45,609 nucleotides of DNA from Bacillota bacterium. Lineage in GTDB: Bacteria > Bacillota > Clostridia > Christensenellales > Aristaeellaceae. Made by a program: the position numbers and the translations under genes. Below, in pieces: positions 1 to 8,112 of the stretch (positions are counted from its first letter, which is position 1; each line of letters starts with the position of its first letter). The DNA is taken from contig JAEZHM010000060.1 in NCBI GenBank assembly GCA_023416585.1, positions 1-45,609 on the forward strand. The letters run 5' to 3'. Below the pieces are notes generated by a model, which did no database searches, was not told where the DNA came from, and was given only the letters and a program-made list of their open reading frames with translations.

Positions 1-86
1 CATTCCGAACACAGAAGTTAAGCCCTTCAGCGCCGATGGTACTTGGCTGGACACGGCCCGGGAGAGTAGGACGTCGCCGGATTCCA
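1..86 (+). rRNA. rrf: 5S ribosomal RNA, 3' part
   Basis: The window opens inside a 5S rRNA. The conserved stretch around CCGAACACAGAAGTTAAG (loop B/helix III region), then CAGCGCCGATGGTACT and the closing GAGAGTAGGACGTCGCC, is typical of bacterial 5S. The 5' part, and presumably a 16S-23S operon, lies outside the window. The exact 3' end is uncertain by a few bases. A strong terminator follows directly, so this is probably the end of an rRNA operon. Confidence 0.93.
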
Positions 87-90
87 TAAA

Positions 91-121
91 GAGCATCTGA
101 GAAATCAGATGCTCTTTTTTT
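91..121 (+). terminator. Intrinsic terminator of the rRNA operon
   Basis: A perfect 10-bp stem (GAGCATCTGA paired with TCAGATGCTC) with a GAAA tetraloop is followed by a run of seven T. It sits 5 bases after the 5S 3' end. Confidence 0.92.
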
Positions 122-270
122 GTTCATGAGTAGGAAGGTTTCAACAGGAAGCACGGATATACATTCCTTCTCCGTGGGGAGCGTAATTGCTTGCCAAAGC
201 CATTCATCCTGGCCCTGCGGCATTGATTGCTTATTGGATTAACTTCCACAAGCCGGCCAGCTCCACGCTT

Positions 271-388
271 TTGATGGCTATGGCGAAGGGAACCGCTGTT
301 TCCATTCCGAACACTGAAGTTAAACCCTTCAGCGCCGACGGTACTCAGCTTACCACGGCCTGAGAGAGTAGAACTTCGCCGGATTCCA
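271..388 (+). rRNA. rrf: Second, diverged 5S rRNA-like copy (possible pseudogene)
   Basis: From about 302 the sequence matches the first 5S copy closely but with many substitutions: ACACTGAAG for ACACAGAAG, TTAAAC for TTAAGC, GACGGT for GATGGT, and a changed CTCAGCTTAC segment. The 5' part (TTGATGGCTATGGCGAAGG) resembles a 5S 5' end but pairs only weakly with the 3' end, so helix I looks damaged. No 23S lies between the two copies. It could be an expressed variant 5S or a decaying duplicate. The start coordinate is an estimate. Confidence 0.72.
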
Positions 389-392
389 TGTA

Positions 393-423
393 GAGCATCT
401 GACAAATCAGGCGCTCTTTTTTT
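393..423 (+). terminator. Terminator of the second 5S-like copy
   Basis: GAGCATCTGA and TCAGGCGCTC form a stem with one mismatch and one G-T pair, a CAAA loop and a run of seven T. It is a slightly degraded copy of the terminator at 91-121, so the 5S and its terminator were duplicated together. Confidence 0.82.
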
Positions 424-739
424 GCATATATACGATGTGCGCGTTATGTTAACCAAAAATGAAAATGCAAAGTAACTCCCAAATAATAACCCCGGATATA
501 AAGTCATAGGATAGAAGCGATGTAATTGCTACCAGAGAACTCACTTTGATTTTGCAAAGTCAAGAAGTCGACTCGAAAAAATCAAAGAGTAAGTTAGGGA
601 GGCAGCGTGTAGAGAATGGTCAGCGACACGATAGAAGAACGGGGGCGGCAATGACTTGAGCGGATTATCCCATATAACCAAACTGGACAGGTGCACCCTG
701 ATCTTTTGGTGTAATAAGCGGGTCTGAATCGATTATTAC
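424..739. other. Noncoding stretch with inverted repeats
   Basis: No convincing gene was found here. A 10-bp inverted repeat, CTTTGATTTT (544-553) and AAAATCAAAG (578-587), encloses a 24-base loop. The left arm can alternatively pair locally as ACTTTG/CAAAGT (543-560). The stretch lies between the 5S repeats and the control region of the sugar transporter. Confidence 0.45.
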
Positions 740-751
740 GCAAACGTTTGC
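740..751. promoter_or_regulatory. LacI-family operator-like palindrome
   Basis: GCAAACGTTTGC is a perfect 12-bp palindrome with the central CG and flanking A/T typical of LacI/GalR and CcpA (cre-like) sites. It ends about 37 bases upstream of the -35 box of the sugar ABC operon. Upstream placement would suit activation or looping more than simple blocking. No LacI-type regulator gene is in the window. Confidence 0.7.
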
Positions 752-788
752 CATATAAAATATCATCAAATAATCAAGAAAAATAATA

Positions 789-817
789 TTGACAAATTAC
801 AAGAGAGAAGGTACACT
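789..817 (+). promoter_or_regulatory. Sigma-A-type promoter of the sugar ABC operon
   Basis: TTGACA (789-794), a 17-base spacer and TACACT (812-817) give a consensus -35, ideal spacing and a fair -10. A GGAGG ribosome binding site and the start codon follow. The same -35 and -10 hexamers recur at the glycine riboswitch promoter (22778-22806). Confidence 0.78.
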
Positions 818-855
818 TTATATACTAAAGCCATAATATGTAAGGAGGAAAGTTC

Positions 856-2124
856 ATGAAAAAAGCCATTGCTCTGGTACTGGTAATGCTGCTCGCACTG
901 GGTATGATCCAGGTCGCGTCGGCTGAATCGGGTGTCACTGTAACCATGTTCCAATTGAAGGTAGAAATTGATTCCGCTCTGCAGGCATTTGCCAAGGCAT
1001 ATAACGACTCGCATCCTGGTGTTACTGTCAAAATCGAAACGCTGGGCGGCGGTGCAGATTATCACGGTGCGCTGAAGGCCAAGCTGCAAGCTGGCCAGAT
1101 GCCTACCCTGTTTAACATCGAAGGCAAAGGCGGCTATAACGTATGGAAAGACAACATGGCCGACATGTCTTCCTGCGCGTGGGTCAAGGACACAGACTTC
1201 GCCTATGTTGGCGATGATGGCAAAGTCGTTGGCTTCCCGGTAGCCGTTGAAGGCTTCGGCCTGGGCTACAATGCCGATATCCTGGCTAAGGCTGGCATTG
1301 ATCCCGCAACGCTGACCACCTTCTCCGCGGTCAAGGCGGCGTTTGAAAAGCTTGATTCCATGAAAGCTGATCTGGGCCTGGATGCAGTGGTTTCCACAGC
1401 AGCTTCCATCGCTGGCGGCATGTGGTGGGTTAACGGCAACCATAATTTCAATGCGTACTTGGCTGGTGGCCTGGCATATGACGATACCTCCGTGCTGGAT
1501 AAGCTCTTAAAGGGCGAAGTCGACACCGATCGTCTGACCGACTACTGCAACTATGTAAAACTTCTGTTCGACTATGCGGATCAGAACATTCTGACCAACG
1601 GAAACTATGATGCGCAGGTTTCTTCCTTCGCGCAGCAAAAGACCGCTTTTATCCACCAAGGCAACTGGGTGGATCCGAACATGAAGCAGTTGGGAGTCAC
1701 CTTCAAGATGAGCTACATCTCCCACTGCTTCACCGATAAGCAGGAGACCAAGGGCTTGTTCATGGCCGCTCCCAGCTGGTATTGCCTGAACGGCGGAGCT
1801 TCCGAAGCTGAGCAGAAGGCTGCCATGGACTTCCTTGATTACATGGCCACCTCGCCCGAAGGCGCTGAATACATGGTAAACCAGGCTGGCATGGTACCGG
1901 CATTCAAGAGCGTTACACTGAAGCCTACCGGCCAATTCTCTGCGGCGCTTGTGGAAGCCAGTGCTGTTGGCGGCAACTACAACTGGCGCTTTGGCACGAT
2001 GCCCGACGGTACCGCTCAGAACGTGCTGGGCCCCGTGTTCGATTTGTTTGCTCAGGATCATTCCGATGTCAACGTACTGATCAAGGATCTCACAGACGCG
2101 ATCGCTAAAGTCCCCACCCTGTAA
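856..2124 (+). CDS. Sugar ABC transporter solute-binding protein (family 1)
   Basis: This 422-aa secreted protein has a signal peptide at residues 1-24 (Lys-Lys, hydrophobic core, ASA cleavage site) and no lipobox cysteine. The mature part (VTVTMFQLKVEIDSALQAFA, then YNDSHPGVTVKIETLGGG) has the layout of family-1 extracellular binding proteins such as MalE/UgpB types. It is followed by MalF- and MalG-like permeases and a mutarotase-like enzyme, so the ligand is most likely a mono- or oligosaccharide or glycoside. AAGGAGGAAAG precedes the ATG. No ATPase gene is in the operon, so a shared MsmK-type ATPase elsewhere probably powers it. The exact sugar cannot be read from the sequence. Confidence 0.9.
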   Translation: MKKAIALVLVMLLALGMIQVASAESGVTVTMFQLKVEIDSALQAFAKAYNDSHPGVTVKIETLGGGADYHGALKAKLQAGQMPTLFNIEGKGGYNVWKDNMADMSSCAWVKDTDFAYVGDDGKVVGFPVAVEGFGLGYNADILAKAGIDPATLTTFSAVKAAFEKLDSMKADLGLDAVVSTAASIAGGMWWVNGNHNFNAYLAGGLAYDDTSVLDKLLKGEVDTDRLTDYCNYVKLLFDYADQNILTNGNYDAQVSSFAQQKTAFIHQGNWVDPNMKQLGVTFKMSYISHCFTDKQETKGLFMAAPSWYCLNGGASEAEQKAAMDFLDYMATSPEGAEYMVNQAGMVPAFKSVTLKPTGQFSAALVEASAVGGNYNWRFGTMPDGTAQNVLGPVFDLFAQDHSDVNVLIKDLTDAIAKVPTL

Positions 2125-2137
2125 ATTTCAATAAGGC

Positions 2138-2169
2138 GGGGGGAGCCGCAAACGGTTCCCCCCTTTTTT
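2138..2169 (+). terminator. Terminator-like hairpin inside the sugar ABC operon
   Basis: A 10-bp stem (GGGGGGAGCC with GGTTCCCCCC, one G-T pair) with a GCAAAC loop and six T follows the binding-protein stop. The permease gene starts 57 bases later in the same direction. Partial read-through would give more binding protein than permease. Confidence 0.82.
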
Positions 2170-2225
2170 CCATATCATGCGCAACCCGGCCGGGCCTGCC
2201 CGAGCCGCAAAGGGGGAGCGACCGA

Positions 2226-3110
2226 TTGAAGCGTAAATTGTGGATCGACATTGCCTTCATGTTTCCCTGCATCTTCGCGTTTGTCATGGTCATCATCTGC
2301 CCGTTTTTCCTGGGCATATACTACTCGATGACCGATTGGAACGGTGTCCGTGAAACGATCACGTTCATAGGCTTTGAAAATTTCCGGGGTATGTTTCAGC
2401 AACCCCAGTTTTTGTATTCGTTTCTTATAACGGTAGAATACACGCTGATCAATGTAGTCATTGTGAACGTGGTCAGCTTTTTCCTGTCGCTCCTGGTAAC
2501 TGGCCAATCAAGGCTGCGCAATCTCTACCGCGCAGGTTTTTTTGTACCGAACTTAATCGGGGGCATTGTGCTGGGTTATATCTGGCAGTTCATTTTCAAC
2601 AATGTTTTGACACTTGCCGGGCAAACGCTTCCCTTTTTGGCCAAGTCAATGATCGCACGCTCCGATACCGTGATCTGGTCGATGAGCTTTGTAAATACAT
2701 GGCAATATGCCGGTTACATCATGATCATTTATGTGGCATCCATTCAGTCGGTTCCCGCCAGCATCATGGAGGCCGCGTCTGTCGATGGCGCAAGCTACTT
2801 CAAGAGGCTTAGGCGCATCCTCATCCCAATGATGGCCAACGCCTTCACGGTATCCCTGTTCCTGACGCTAACCACTTCCTTCAAACAGTTTGATATGAAC
2901 TTTACGCTTACCAATGGCGGGCCCAGCGCGCGCTTTGCCGGGAATATCGTGAAGGCAAGCCAGCTGCTGGCTATGGATATCTACAACACCGCCAACGCTG
3001 CAAACAAGATGGCTGAGGCGCAGGCCAAAGCTGTCGTGCTCTTTGTGGTATTGGTTGTGTTTTCATTGGTGCAGGTGTACTTCAACAAGCGCAAGGAGGT
3101 GGAGATGTAA
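2226..3110 (+). CDS. Sugar ABC transporter permease, MalF type
   Basis: This 294-aa inner-membrane protein has about six hydrophobic segments, the first at roughly residues 9-33. The cytoplasmic coupling loop EAASVDGASYFKRLRRILIP begins near residue 182 and is the EAA motif of BPD_transp_1 permeases. The start is TTG, with AGGGGGAG seven bases upstream, and no better start exists nearby. Its last base is the first base of the next gene (TAATG), so the two permeases are translationally coupled and probably form a heterodimer. Confidence 0.92.
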   Translation: MKRKLWIDIAFMFPCIFAFVMVIICPFFLGIYYSMTDWNGVRETITFIGFENFRGMFQQPQFLYSFLITVEYTLINVVIVNVVSFFLSLLVTGQSRLRNLYRAGFFVPNLIGGIVLGYIWQFIFNNVLTLAGQTLPFLAKSMIARSDTVIWSMSFVNTWQYAGYIMIIYVASIQSVPASIMEAASVDGASYFKRLRRILIPMMANAFTVSLFLTLTTSFKQFDMNFTLTNGGPSARFAGNIVKASQLLAMDIYNTANAANKMAEAQAKAVVLFVVLVVFSLVQVYFNKRKEVEM

Positions 3111-4018
3111 TGACCGTCAAAGCAAGCCCCATGCGGTTGGAAATAGCCGGCGCAAAAGGCGGTTCCTCGCGCAGAACCAAAAGGATCCTTGTGGAAGCGG
3201 CTGGCATACTGCTTTTCCTGCTGTTCATGATGCCATTCTGGATGGTGGTCATGAATGCTGCAAAGACCGCCAAAGAGATCATATACAGTGCAGTGTCATG
3301 GCCGTCAAGTTGGGGGCAGATGCTCACGAATATTGTCACTATCTTCAACAACCCCACCACCGATTATTTCGGTGCATTTATTGATTCAGTTATCATCACG
3401 GTTTCCTCCCTGGTGGTGATACTTCTGTGTTCGTCGATGTGTGCATGGGTATTGGTTCGCAACAAAACACGATGGTCAACGCTGATATTCATGGGATTTG
3501 TGGCGGCCATGGTCATACCCTTCCAGGTTGTCATGTTCCCGCTGATTAGGTGGCTGCGCATCATCAGCACCGTCAGCGGACTGCAGCTGTTAGGCACTTA
3601 CCAGGGAATCGTATTTGCGTATCTGGGCTTCGGCTGCTCCATGTCTATCTTTATCCTGCATGGCTTCATCAAAGGTGTGCCCATGGAACTGGAGGAGGCC
3701 GCCACCATTGACGGCTGCGGCCAGGCCGGCGTTTTTTTTCGAATCGTTATGCCGTTATTGCAGCCGGTGGCTGTATCTGTTTTGATCCTGAATGGCATCT
3801 GGATCTGGAACGACTATTTGCTGCCGCTTCTTGTGCTGGGCTCCCATGGTGAGGTTCAGACCATCCCGCTAGCAGTCACATCCTTCGTAGGCTCATATCT
3901 CAAGCAGTGGGATCTGATCCTGACAAGTGCCATGCTTGCCATGCTGCCCATCATTGTTCTGTTTTTGTTTGCCCAGAAGTATATCATAAAAGGCATGGTC
4001 GAAGGTTCTATCAAGTAA
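3110..4018 (+). CDS. Sugar ABC transporter permease, MalG type
   Basis: This 302-aa inner-membrane protein has a hydrophobic first segment after a basic N-terminus (about residues 25-45) and about six membrane segments overall. The EAA-type loop EEAATIDGCGQAGVFFRIVM begins near residue 194, as in MalG-type carbohydrate permeases. It overlaps the upstream permease by one base, and AAGGAGGTGGAG supplies the ribosome binding site. It forms the membrane channel with the upstream permease. Confidence 0.92.
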   Translation: MTVKASPMRLEIAGAKGGSSRRTKRILVEAAGILLFLLFMMPFWMVVMNAAKTAKEIIYSAVSWPSSWGQMLTNIVTIFNNPTTDYFGAFIDSVIITVSSLVVILLCSSMCAWVLVRNKTRWSTLIFMGFVAAMVIPFQVVMFPLIRWLRIISTVSGLQLLGTYQGIVFAYLGFGCSMSIFILHGFIKGVPMELEEAATIDGCGQAGVFFRIVMPLLQPVAVSVLILNGIWIWNDYLLPLLVLGSHGEVQTIPLAVTSFVGSYLKQWDLILTSAMLAMLPIIVLFLFAQKYIIKGMVEGSIK

Positions 4019-4146
4019 GCTGCATGCAGTCAGGCAATCATTGCATTCAGCAGAATATTATCTGTGCAATAGCAAATCGCCTAATAGAATAATGATATGC
4101 CGCATTTTGGCATGCCGTATTAAAATGCACTTTAGGAGAGTTTCAA

Positions 4147-5169
4147 ATGTTTTTGTTCGGCAAGGAAATGACAAAGCGCGAGTTTTTTAAGCTCTTCGGT
4201 GATGTGTCCCAGGTGGGCGGAGTTAAAAGCTTCACACTAAATTCAGGGAAGGCCAAAGGAATCGACGCTTATGAAATAAACACCGGAGCCGGCCTGCGCT
4301 TTACCGTGCTTGCCGACCGCTGCATGGATATTGCATGGGTTGATTATAAGTCTGCGCCCATTGGGTTCATCTCCAAGGCAGGCATATCAAGCTCGCTGTA
4401 CTTTGAGCATAAGGGGGATGAATTGCACCGCGTGTTTGGGCCAGGCTTGCTTACCACCTGCGGCCTTCGGAATGTGGGATCGCCCTGCACGGTGGATGGC
4501 GAAGAATTTGCGCAGCACGGCAGAATCCACAACGCCCCTGCTGAAAATGTAAGCATCAACGCGGATTGGGATGGGGATGAGTATAAGATCAGCCTGAAGG
4601 GGGTCATGCGGGAAGCGGTTCTTTATAAGGAGAATCTGCGCCTCACTCGCAACATAGAAACATCCCTTGGCTCAAACACTTTCAAAATCACCGACACGAT
4701 TGTGAACCTTGCGCTGCGGGATGAGTATGTTTGCATCCTGTATCATTTCAACTTCGGCTTTCCGGTCATTGATGAAGGCACAAAGCTGATCATACCCCCG
4801 GCAGATATCGTAAACGAGCAGCAGAACGGCCAGCCCGGCAGATGGAATGAGAGCTTCTCCCTGGTGGATGCACCGTTGGAGAAGGCGAAAAGTACACTGT
4901 TCATGCGCTTTGATGATGAGGATATCAGGGTTAGCCTCCGCAATGAAAAGCTGGAGGGGTTCAATGGCATCTACATGAAATACAAGAAGAGCCAGCTTCC
5001 CTGCTTTACCGCATGGCGGAACTATCTGCAGGGCGATTATGTATTGGGACTTGAACCAGGCACCGTACATCCCGAAAACAGGGAGAAATTCCTTGCCAAA
5101 AACAAAATGGTGAAATTAGCGCCGATGGAGGAATTGAAACTGGAGATTGAGTTTGGCATTGAGGAATAA
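4147..5169 (+). CDS. DUF4432 family aldose-1-epimerase-like protein
   Basis: This 340-aa cytoplasmic protein has no signal peptide. It resembles the galactose-mutarotase fold group DUF4432, with conserved stretches ADRCMDIAWVDYKSAPIGF, HGRIHNAPAENVSI and GLEPGTVHPENREK. Family members probably interconvert anomers of aldoses or of sugar derivatives. The histidines near 123-127 and the late glutamate in GLEPGT are candidate catalytic or binding residues by analogy with mutarotases. TAGGAGAG precedes the ATG. It lies 128 bases after the permease and before the terminator at 5228, so it is the last gene of the sugar operon. The substrate is unknown. Confidence 0.85.
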   Translation: MFLFGKEMTKREFFKLFGDVSQVGGVKSFTLNSGKAKGIDAYEINTGAGLRFTVLADRCMDIAWVDYKSAPIGFISKAGISSSLYFEHKGDELHRVFGPGLLTTCGLRNVGSPCTVDGEEFAQHGRIHNAPAENVSINADWDGDEYKISLKGVMREAVLYKENLRLTRNIETSLGSNTFKITDTIVNLALRDEYVCILYHFNFGFPVIDEGTKLIIPPADIVNEQQNGQPGRWNESFSLVDAPLEKAKSTLFMRFDDEDIRVSLRNEKLEGFNGIYMKYKKSQLPCFTAWRNYLQGDYVLGLEPGTVHPENREKFLAKNKMVKLAPMEELKLEIEFGIEE

Positions 5170-5227
5170 TGCTCTGGAAAAGTGTTCACAACTGAGCGGC
5201 ATAATCGTTTCCGTATACTGTATGAAG

Positions 5228-5250
5228 CATCTGAGCAATCAGATGTTTTT
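5228..5250 (+). terminator. Terminator of the sugar operon
   Basis: CATCTGA and TCAGATG form a 7-bp stem with a GCAA loop, followed by five T. The stem is almost the same as the two 5S terminators (91-121 and 393-423). Confidence 0.8.
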
Positions 5251-5405
5251 ACTATACTTTCATAATCCTTTCTCCTGAAATGAATCCTGGACAGCGCTCA
5301 TGGTAATCAATTTGGATGGTCCTATTCTTCAGCAACGGAATCAGAGCCGGCAATTCACACAATGCTGCTCTGAAGCATACGTTGCATCCAGAAGGAGGGA
5401 TTGCC

Positions 5406-6392
5406 ATGAAAAAGGGAATAGTCCTGCTGCTTACTGCAATGCTCATGCTGACGCCGCTTGGTCTTGCGCAAGAGAAGCTTGATAAGCTCACGCTCAATGA
5501 GGTGACGCACTCTGTTTTCTACGCGCCGCAATACGTGGCCATCGAGCTGGGATTCTTCAAGGAAGAAGGCATCGAGATCGATCTTGTAAACGGCGGCGGG
5601 TCGGACAAAAGCATGACGGCCATACTGGCGTCGGAAGCAGACATAGGACTGATGGGGCCGGAGACAGCGGTATACGTATATAACCAGGGCAAGGAAGACC
5701 ACGCCATGATCATCGGCCAGCTCACCAATACGGACGGTTCCTTCCTGGTGGGCCGGGTGAACAACGATGCTTTTGACTGGCAGGAGCTGAAGGGTAAAAC
5801 CATCATCGGCGGGCGGCCGGGCGGCATGCCTTTGATGACGCTGCTGTATGTGCTCAAGCAAAAGGGACTTGTGCCCGGAACCGACGTCAATGTACGCACT
5901 GACATACAGTTCAACCTTATGGCCGGCGCGTTTGAAGGCAGCGACGCCGACTATGTCACGCTGTTTGAGCCAACGGCCAGCCTTTGTGAAAAAGAGGGGA
6001 AAGGGTTTATTGTTGCTTCCGTTGGCGCGGAAAGCGGACCTGTATCGTATACGGGGTACATGGTAAGAAAGAGCAAGCTCCATGAAAAGAGCGATCTTTA
6101 CTACCGTTTTATCAAGGCCGTTGCCAAGGGACAGCAGTGGGTGGCTGACCATACTCCGGAGGAAATTGCAAATGCAATCGCGCCCCAATTCCCCGATGCG
6201 GATGTTGGGCTGTTGACGGCTGTGGCCAAGAACTATCGCTCTATCGGCGCATGGTGTCAGACGCCTGTGATGAACGAAGAGGCCTTTACAAGGATGCAGG
6301 ATATTATTGAAGGGGCTGGAGAGCTGTCGTCCCGCGTTCCTTTTGAGGCAATTGTGGACAATACCATTGCCCAGGCTGCTATCGGCAAATAA
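5406..6392 (+). CDS. NMT1/SsuA-type ABC transporter substrate-binding protein
   Basis: This is a 328-aa protein from the ATG at 5406, chosen because AGAAGGAGGG precedes it and a typical signal peptide (MKKGIVLLLTAMLMLTPLGL, cleaved near Ala-Gln) follows. An upstream in-frame start would add 30 residues that do not look like a signal. The mature part (LTLNEVTHSVFYAPQYVAIE, then LGFFKEEGIEIDLVNGGGSD) is typical of NMT1/ThiY/SsuA binding proteins for sulfonates, nitrate-like anions or pyrimidine precursors. There is no lipobox cysteine. It is followed by its ATPase and permease. No TPP riboswitch or other metabolite switch was seen upstream, so the ligand is open. Confidence 0.9.
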   Translation: MKKGIVLLLTAMLMLTPLGLAQEKLDKLTLNEVTHSVFYAPQYVAIELGFFKEEGIEIDLVNGGGSDKSMTAILASEADIGLMGPETAVYVYNQGKEDHAMIIGQLTNTDGSFLVGRVNNDAFDWQELKGKTIIGGRPGGMPLMTLLYVLKQKGLVPGTDVNVRTDIQFNLMAGAFEGSDADYVTLFEPTASLCEKEGKGFIVASVGAESGPVSYTGYMVRKSKLHEKSDLYYRFIKAVAKGQQWVADHTPEEIANAIAPQFPDADVGLLTAVAKNYRSIGAWCQTPVMNEEAFTRMQDIIEGAGELSSRVPFEAIVDNTIAQAAIGK

Positions 6393-6401
6393 TGTTTAGT
6401 A

Positions 6402-6427
6402 AGGCAGGCGTGTTTTCACGCCTGCCT
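6402..6427 (+). repeat. Intra-operon hairpin after the binding-protein gene
   Basis: A perfect 11-bp stem, AGGCAGGCGTG/CACGCCTGCCT, has a TTTT loop and no T tract after it. It probably protects the 3' end of the upstream message from exonucleases, or slows transcription, rather than ending it. Confidence 0.7.
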
Positions 6428-6488
6428 GGCCCGGCATTTCTTCAAAGGGAATGTAAAATCAAAAGCAGCCGCAAGGGAGCGTTAGATC

Positions 6489-7247
6489 ATGGAACCAATA
6501 TTGAGCATGGATAACGTATCGCTTACCTATAACAGTGAAAACGCAGAGACGCAGGCTTTATCCAATTTAAACCTTCATGTGGCTGAAGGGGAGTTCCTGG
6601 CGATCGTCGGGCCTTCCGGCTGCGGAAAATCGTCGATCCTTTCCCTGATCGCCGGGCTTTTAAAACCCACCGGCGGTTCCGTGCGACTGATGGGCAAGGA
6701 CGTGACGGGTCCTAACAGCGATATTGGCTACATGTTTCAAAGGGATCATCTCTTTGAGTGGAGAACGGTCTGGCAAAATGTGATACTTGGGCTTGCAGTG
6801 CGGGGAAAAGTCAAGCAGGGGAGCAGCCGCGCCGTGCAACTGCTAAAGACGTACGGCCTTTATGATTTCAGGAACCAATACCCCTCCGAGCTGTCTGGGG
6901 GCATGCGCCAGCGGGCCGCACTCATACGAACGCTGGCGGTGGACCCCAAGCTTTTGCTGCTGGATGAACCATTTTCGGCGCTGGATTATCAAACACGCCT
7001 GGCTCTTGGCGATGAAATAAGCGCCATCATACGCAGCGAAAAAAAGACGGCGCTTTTTGTGACCCACGATATTGCAGAAGCCATCAGCATAGCTGACCGC
7101 GTGATTTTGCTATCGAAACGGCCTGCAGTTGTAAAACACAGCCTGATGATTGACATGGATGGCATATCGCCGCTCAGGCGCCGCAGCCAGCCCGCTTTTC
7201 AGGAATACTTTCATACCATATGGAGGGAGATGGATGTGAATGTCTGA
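6489..7247 (+). CDS. ABC transporter ATP-binding protein (SsuB/TauB type)
   Basis: This 252-aa cytoplasmic ATPase has Walker A GPSGCGKSS at residues 41-49, signature LSGGMRQR at 135-142, Walker B LLLLDEP at 155-161, D-loop SALD, and switch histidine in FVTHDIAEA. The whole pattern is that of nitrate/sulfonate/taurine importers. Its last 8 bases overlap the permease gene, so the two are co-translated. It hydrolyses ATP to drive uptake of the ligand delivered by the protein encoded at 5406-6392. Confidence 0.93.
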   Translation: MEPILSMDNVSLTYNSENAETQALSNLNLHVAEGEFLAIVGPSGCGKSSILSLIAGLLKPTGGSVRLMGKDVTGPNSDIGYMFQRDHLFEWRTVWQNVILGLAVRGKVKQGSSRAVQLLKTYGLYDFRNQYPSELSGGMRQRAALIRTLAVDPKLLLLDEPFSALDYQTRLALGDEISAIIRSEKKTALFVTHDIAEAISIADRVILLSKRPAVVKHSLMIDMDGISPLRRRSQPAFQEYFHTIWREMDVNV

Positions 7248-8058
7248 TAACAAGTATCCCTCCAAGGAACGAATTGCATATCTGAAGCGGCTGAAGCGTG
7301 ATAGGATTCTTATTAGGGTCTTTAGGCTGCTGATCCTTGTTTTGATTCTGGTTTTGTGGGAAGTATGCACGCGCAATGAAATGATGGATCCGTTTATATT
7401 CAGCTCGCCCAGCCGCATCGCGCGGACTGTGATATCGCTGTTTCAGACAGGGAATCTGCTTCACCATATTTTATATACACTGTGGGAGACTGTTTTGGGG
7501 TTCGTTCTGGGTACTGGCCTTGGGGTGCTGGTCGCCGTCATACTCTGGTGGTGCCCGCGCGTGGCGAAGGTGCTGGATCCATATATGGTCATATTGAATG
7601 CTTTGCCGAAAATCGCCTTGGGCCCCGTGCTGATCGTATGGATCGGAACAGGCATATCCGCCATTGTGACCATTGCGGTGCTGGTAAGCATCATCGTATC
7701 CATCACCAGCGTATCTACCGGGTTTTCCGGCGTTTCCGATGAAAAGCTTCTGCTGATGCGCGCGTTTGGGGCTACCAAGCTGCAAATGCTGCGTATGGTT
7801 GTATTGCCGGCCAATGTGCCCACCATCGTTTCCACGCTGAAGTTGTCTGTGGGGCTAAGCTGGGTAGGCGTGATCGTCGGGGAATTTTTGATCTCCCGGG
7901 CGGGCCTTGGCTATTTGATTGTGTATGGCGGGCAGGTATTTAAGCTGGACATCGTTATGAGCAGCGTGGTGATTTTGTGCACGCTGGCAGGCGTCATGTA
8001 TTATGCGGTGGCGCTGCTTGAAAAGTATGTAACCCGTAGAAGAATCCATGAAGCCTGA
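7240..8058 (+). CDS. ABC transporter permease (SsuC/TauC type)
   Basis: This 272-aa membrane protein has a basic N-terminus and a first hydrophobic segment at about residues 29-45. The coupling loop region RAFGATKLQMLRMVVLPANV, followed by GLSWVGVIVGEFLISRAGLG, is characteristic of SsuC/TauC/NrtB permeases. It overlaps the ATPase gene by 8 bases. A terminator follows at 8085. Confidence 0.93.
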   Translation: MSDNKYPSKERIAYLKRLKRDRILIRVFRLLILVLILVLWEVCTRNEMMDPFIFSSPSRIARTVISLFQTGNLLHHILYTLWETVLGFVLGTGLGVLVAVILWWCPRVAKVLDPYMVILNALPKIALGPVLIVWIGTGISAIVTIAVLVSIIVSITSVSTGFSGVSDEKLLLMRAFGATKLQMLRMVVLPANVPTIVSTLKLSVGLSWVGVIVGEFLISRAGLGYLIVYGGQVFKLDIVMSSVVILCTLAGVMYYAVALLEKYVTRRRIHEA

Positions 8059-8084
8059 TATATAGGACGGTTTTTCATTTGGCG

Positions 8085-8112
8085 GGCGCATTGTTGAAAT
8101 GCGCCTTTTTTA
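8085..8112 (+). terminator. Terminator between convergent genes
   Basis: GGCGCATT pairs with AATGCGCC around a short loop and is followed by six T. It ends the NMT1-type operon and abuts the 3' end of the convergent MerR gene. Confidence 0.85.

Noticed and set aside
87..270. tRNA genes between the two 5S copies
   Set aside because: No GGTTCRANNCC T-arm or cloverleaf pairing could be found in this stretch.
5251..5405. TPP riboswitch upstream of the NMT1-type transporter
   Set aside because: The THI-box core elements (CTGAGA and the ACCTGATCTGG-type segment) are absent.
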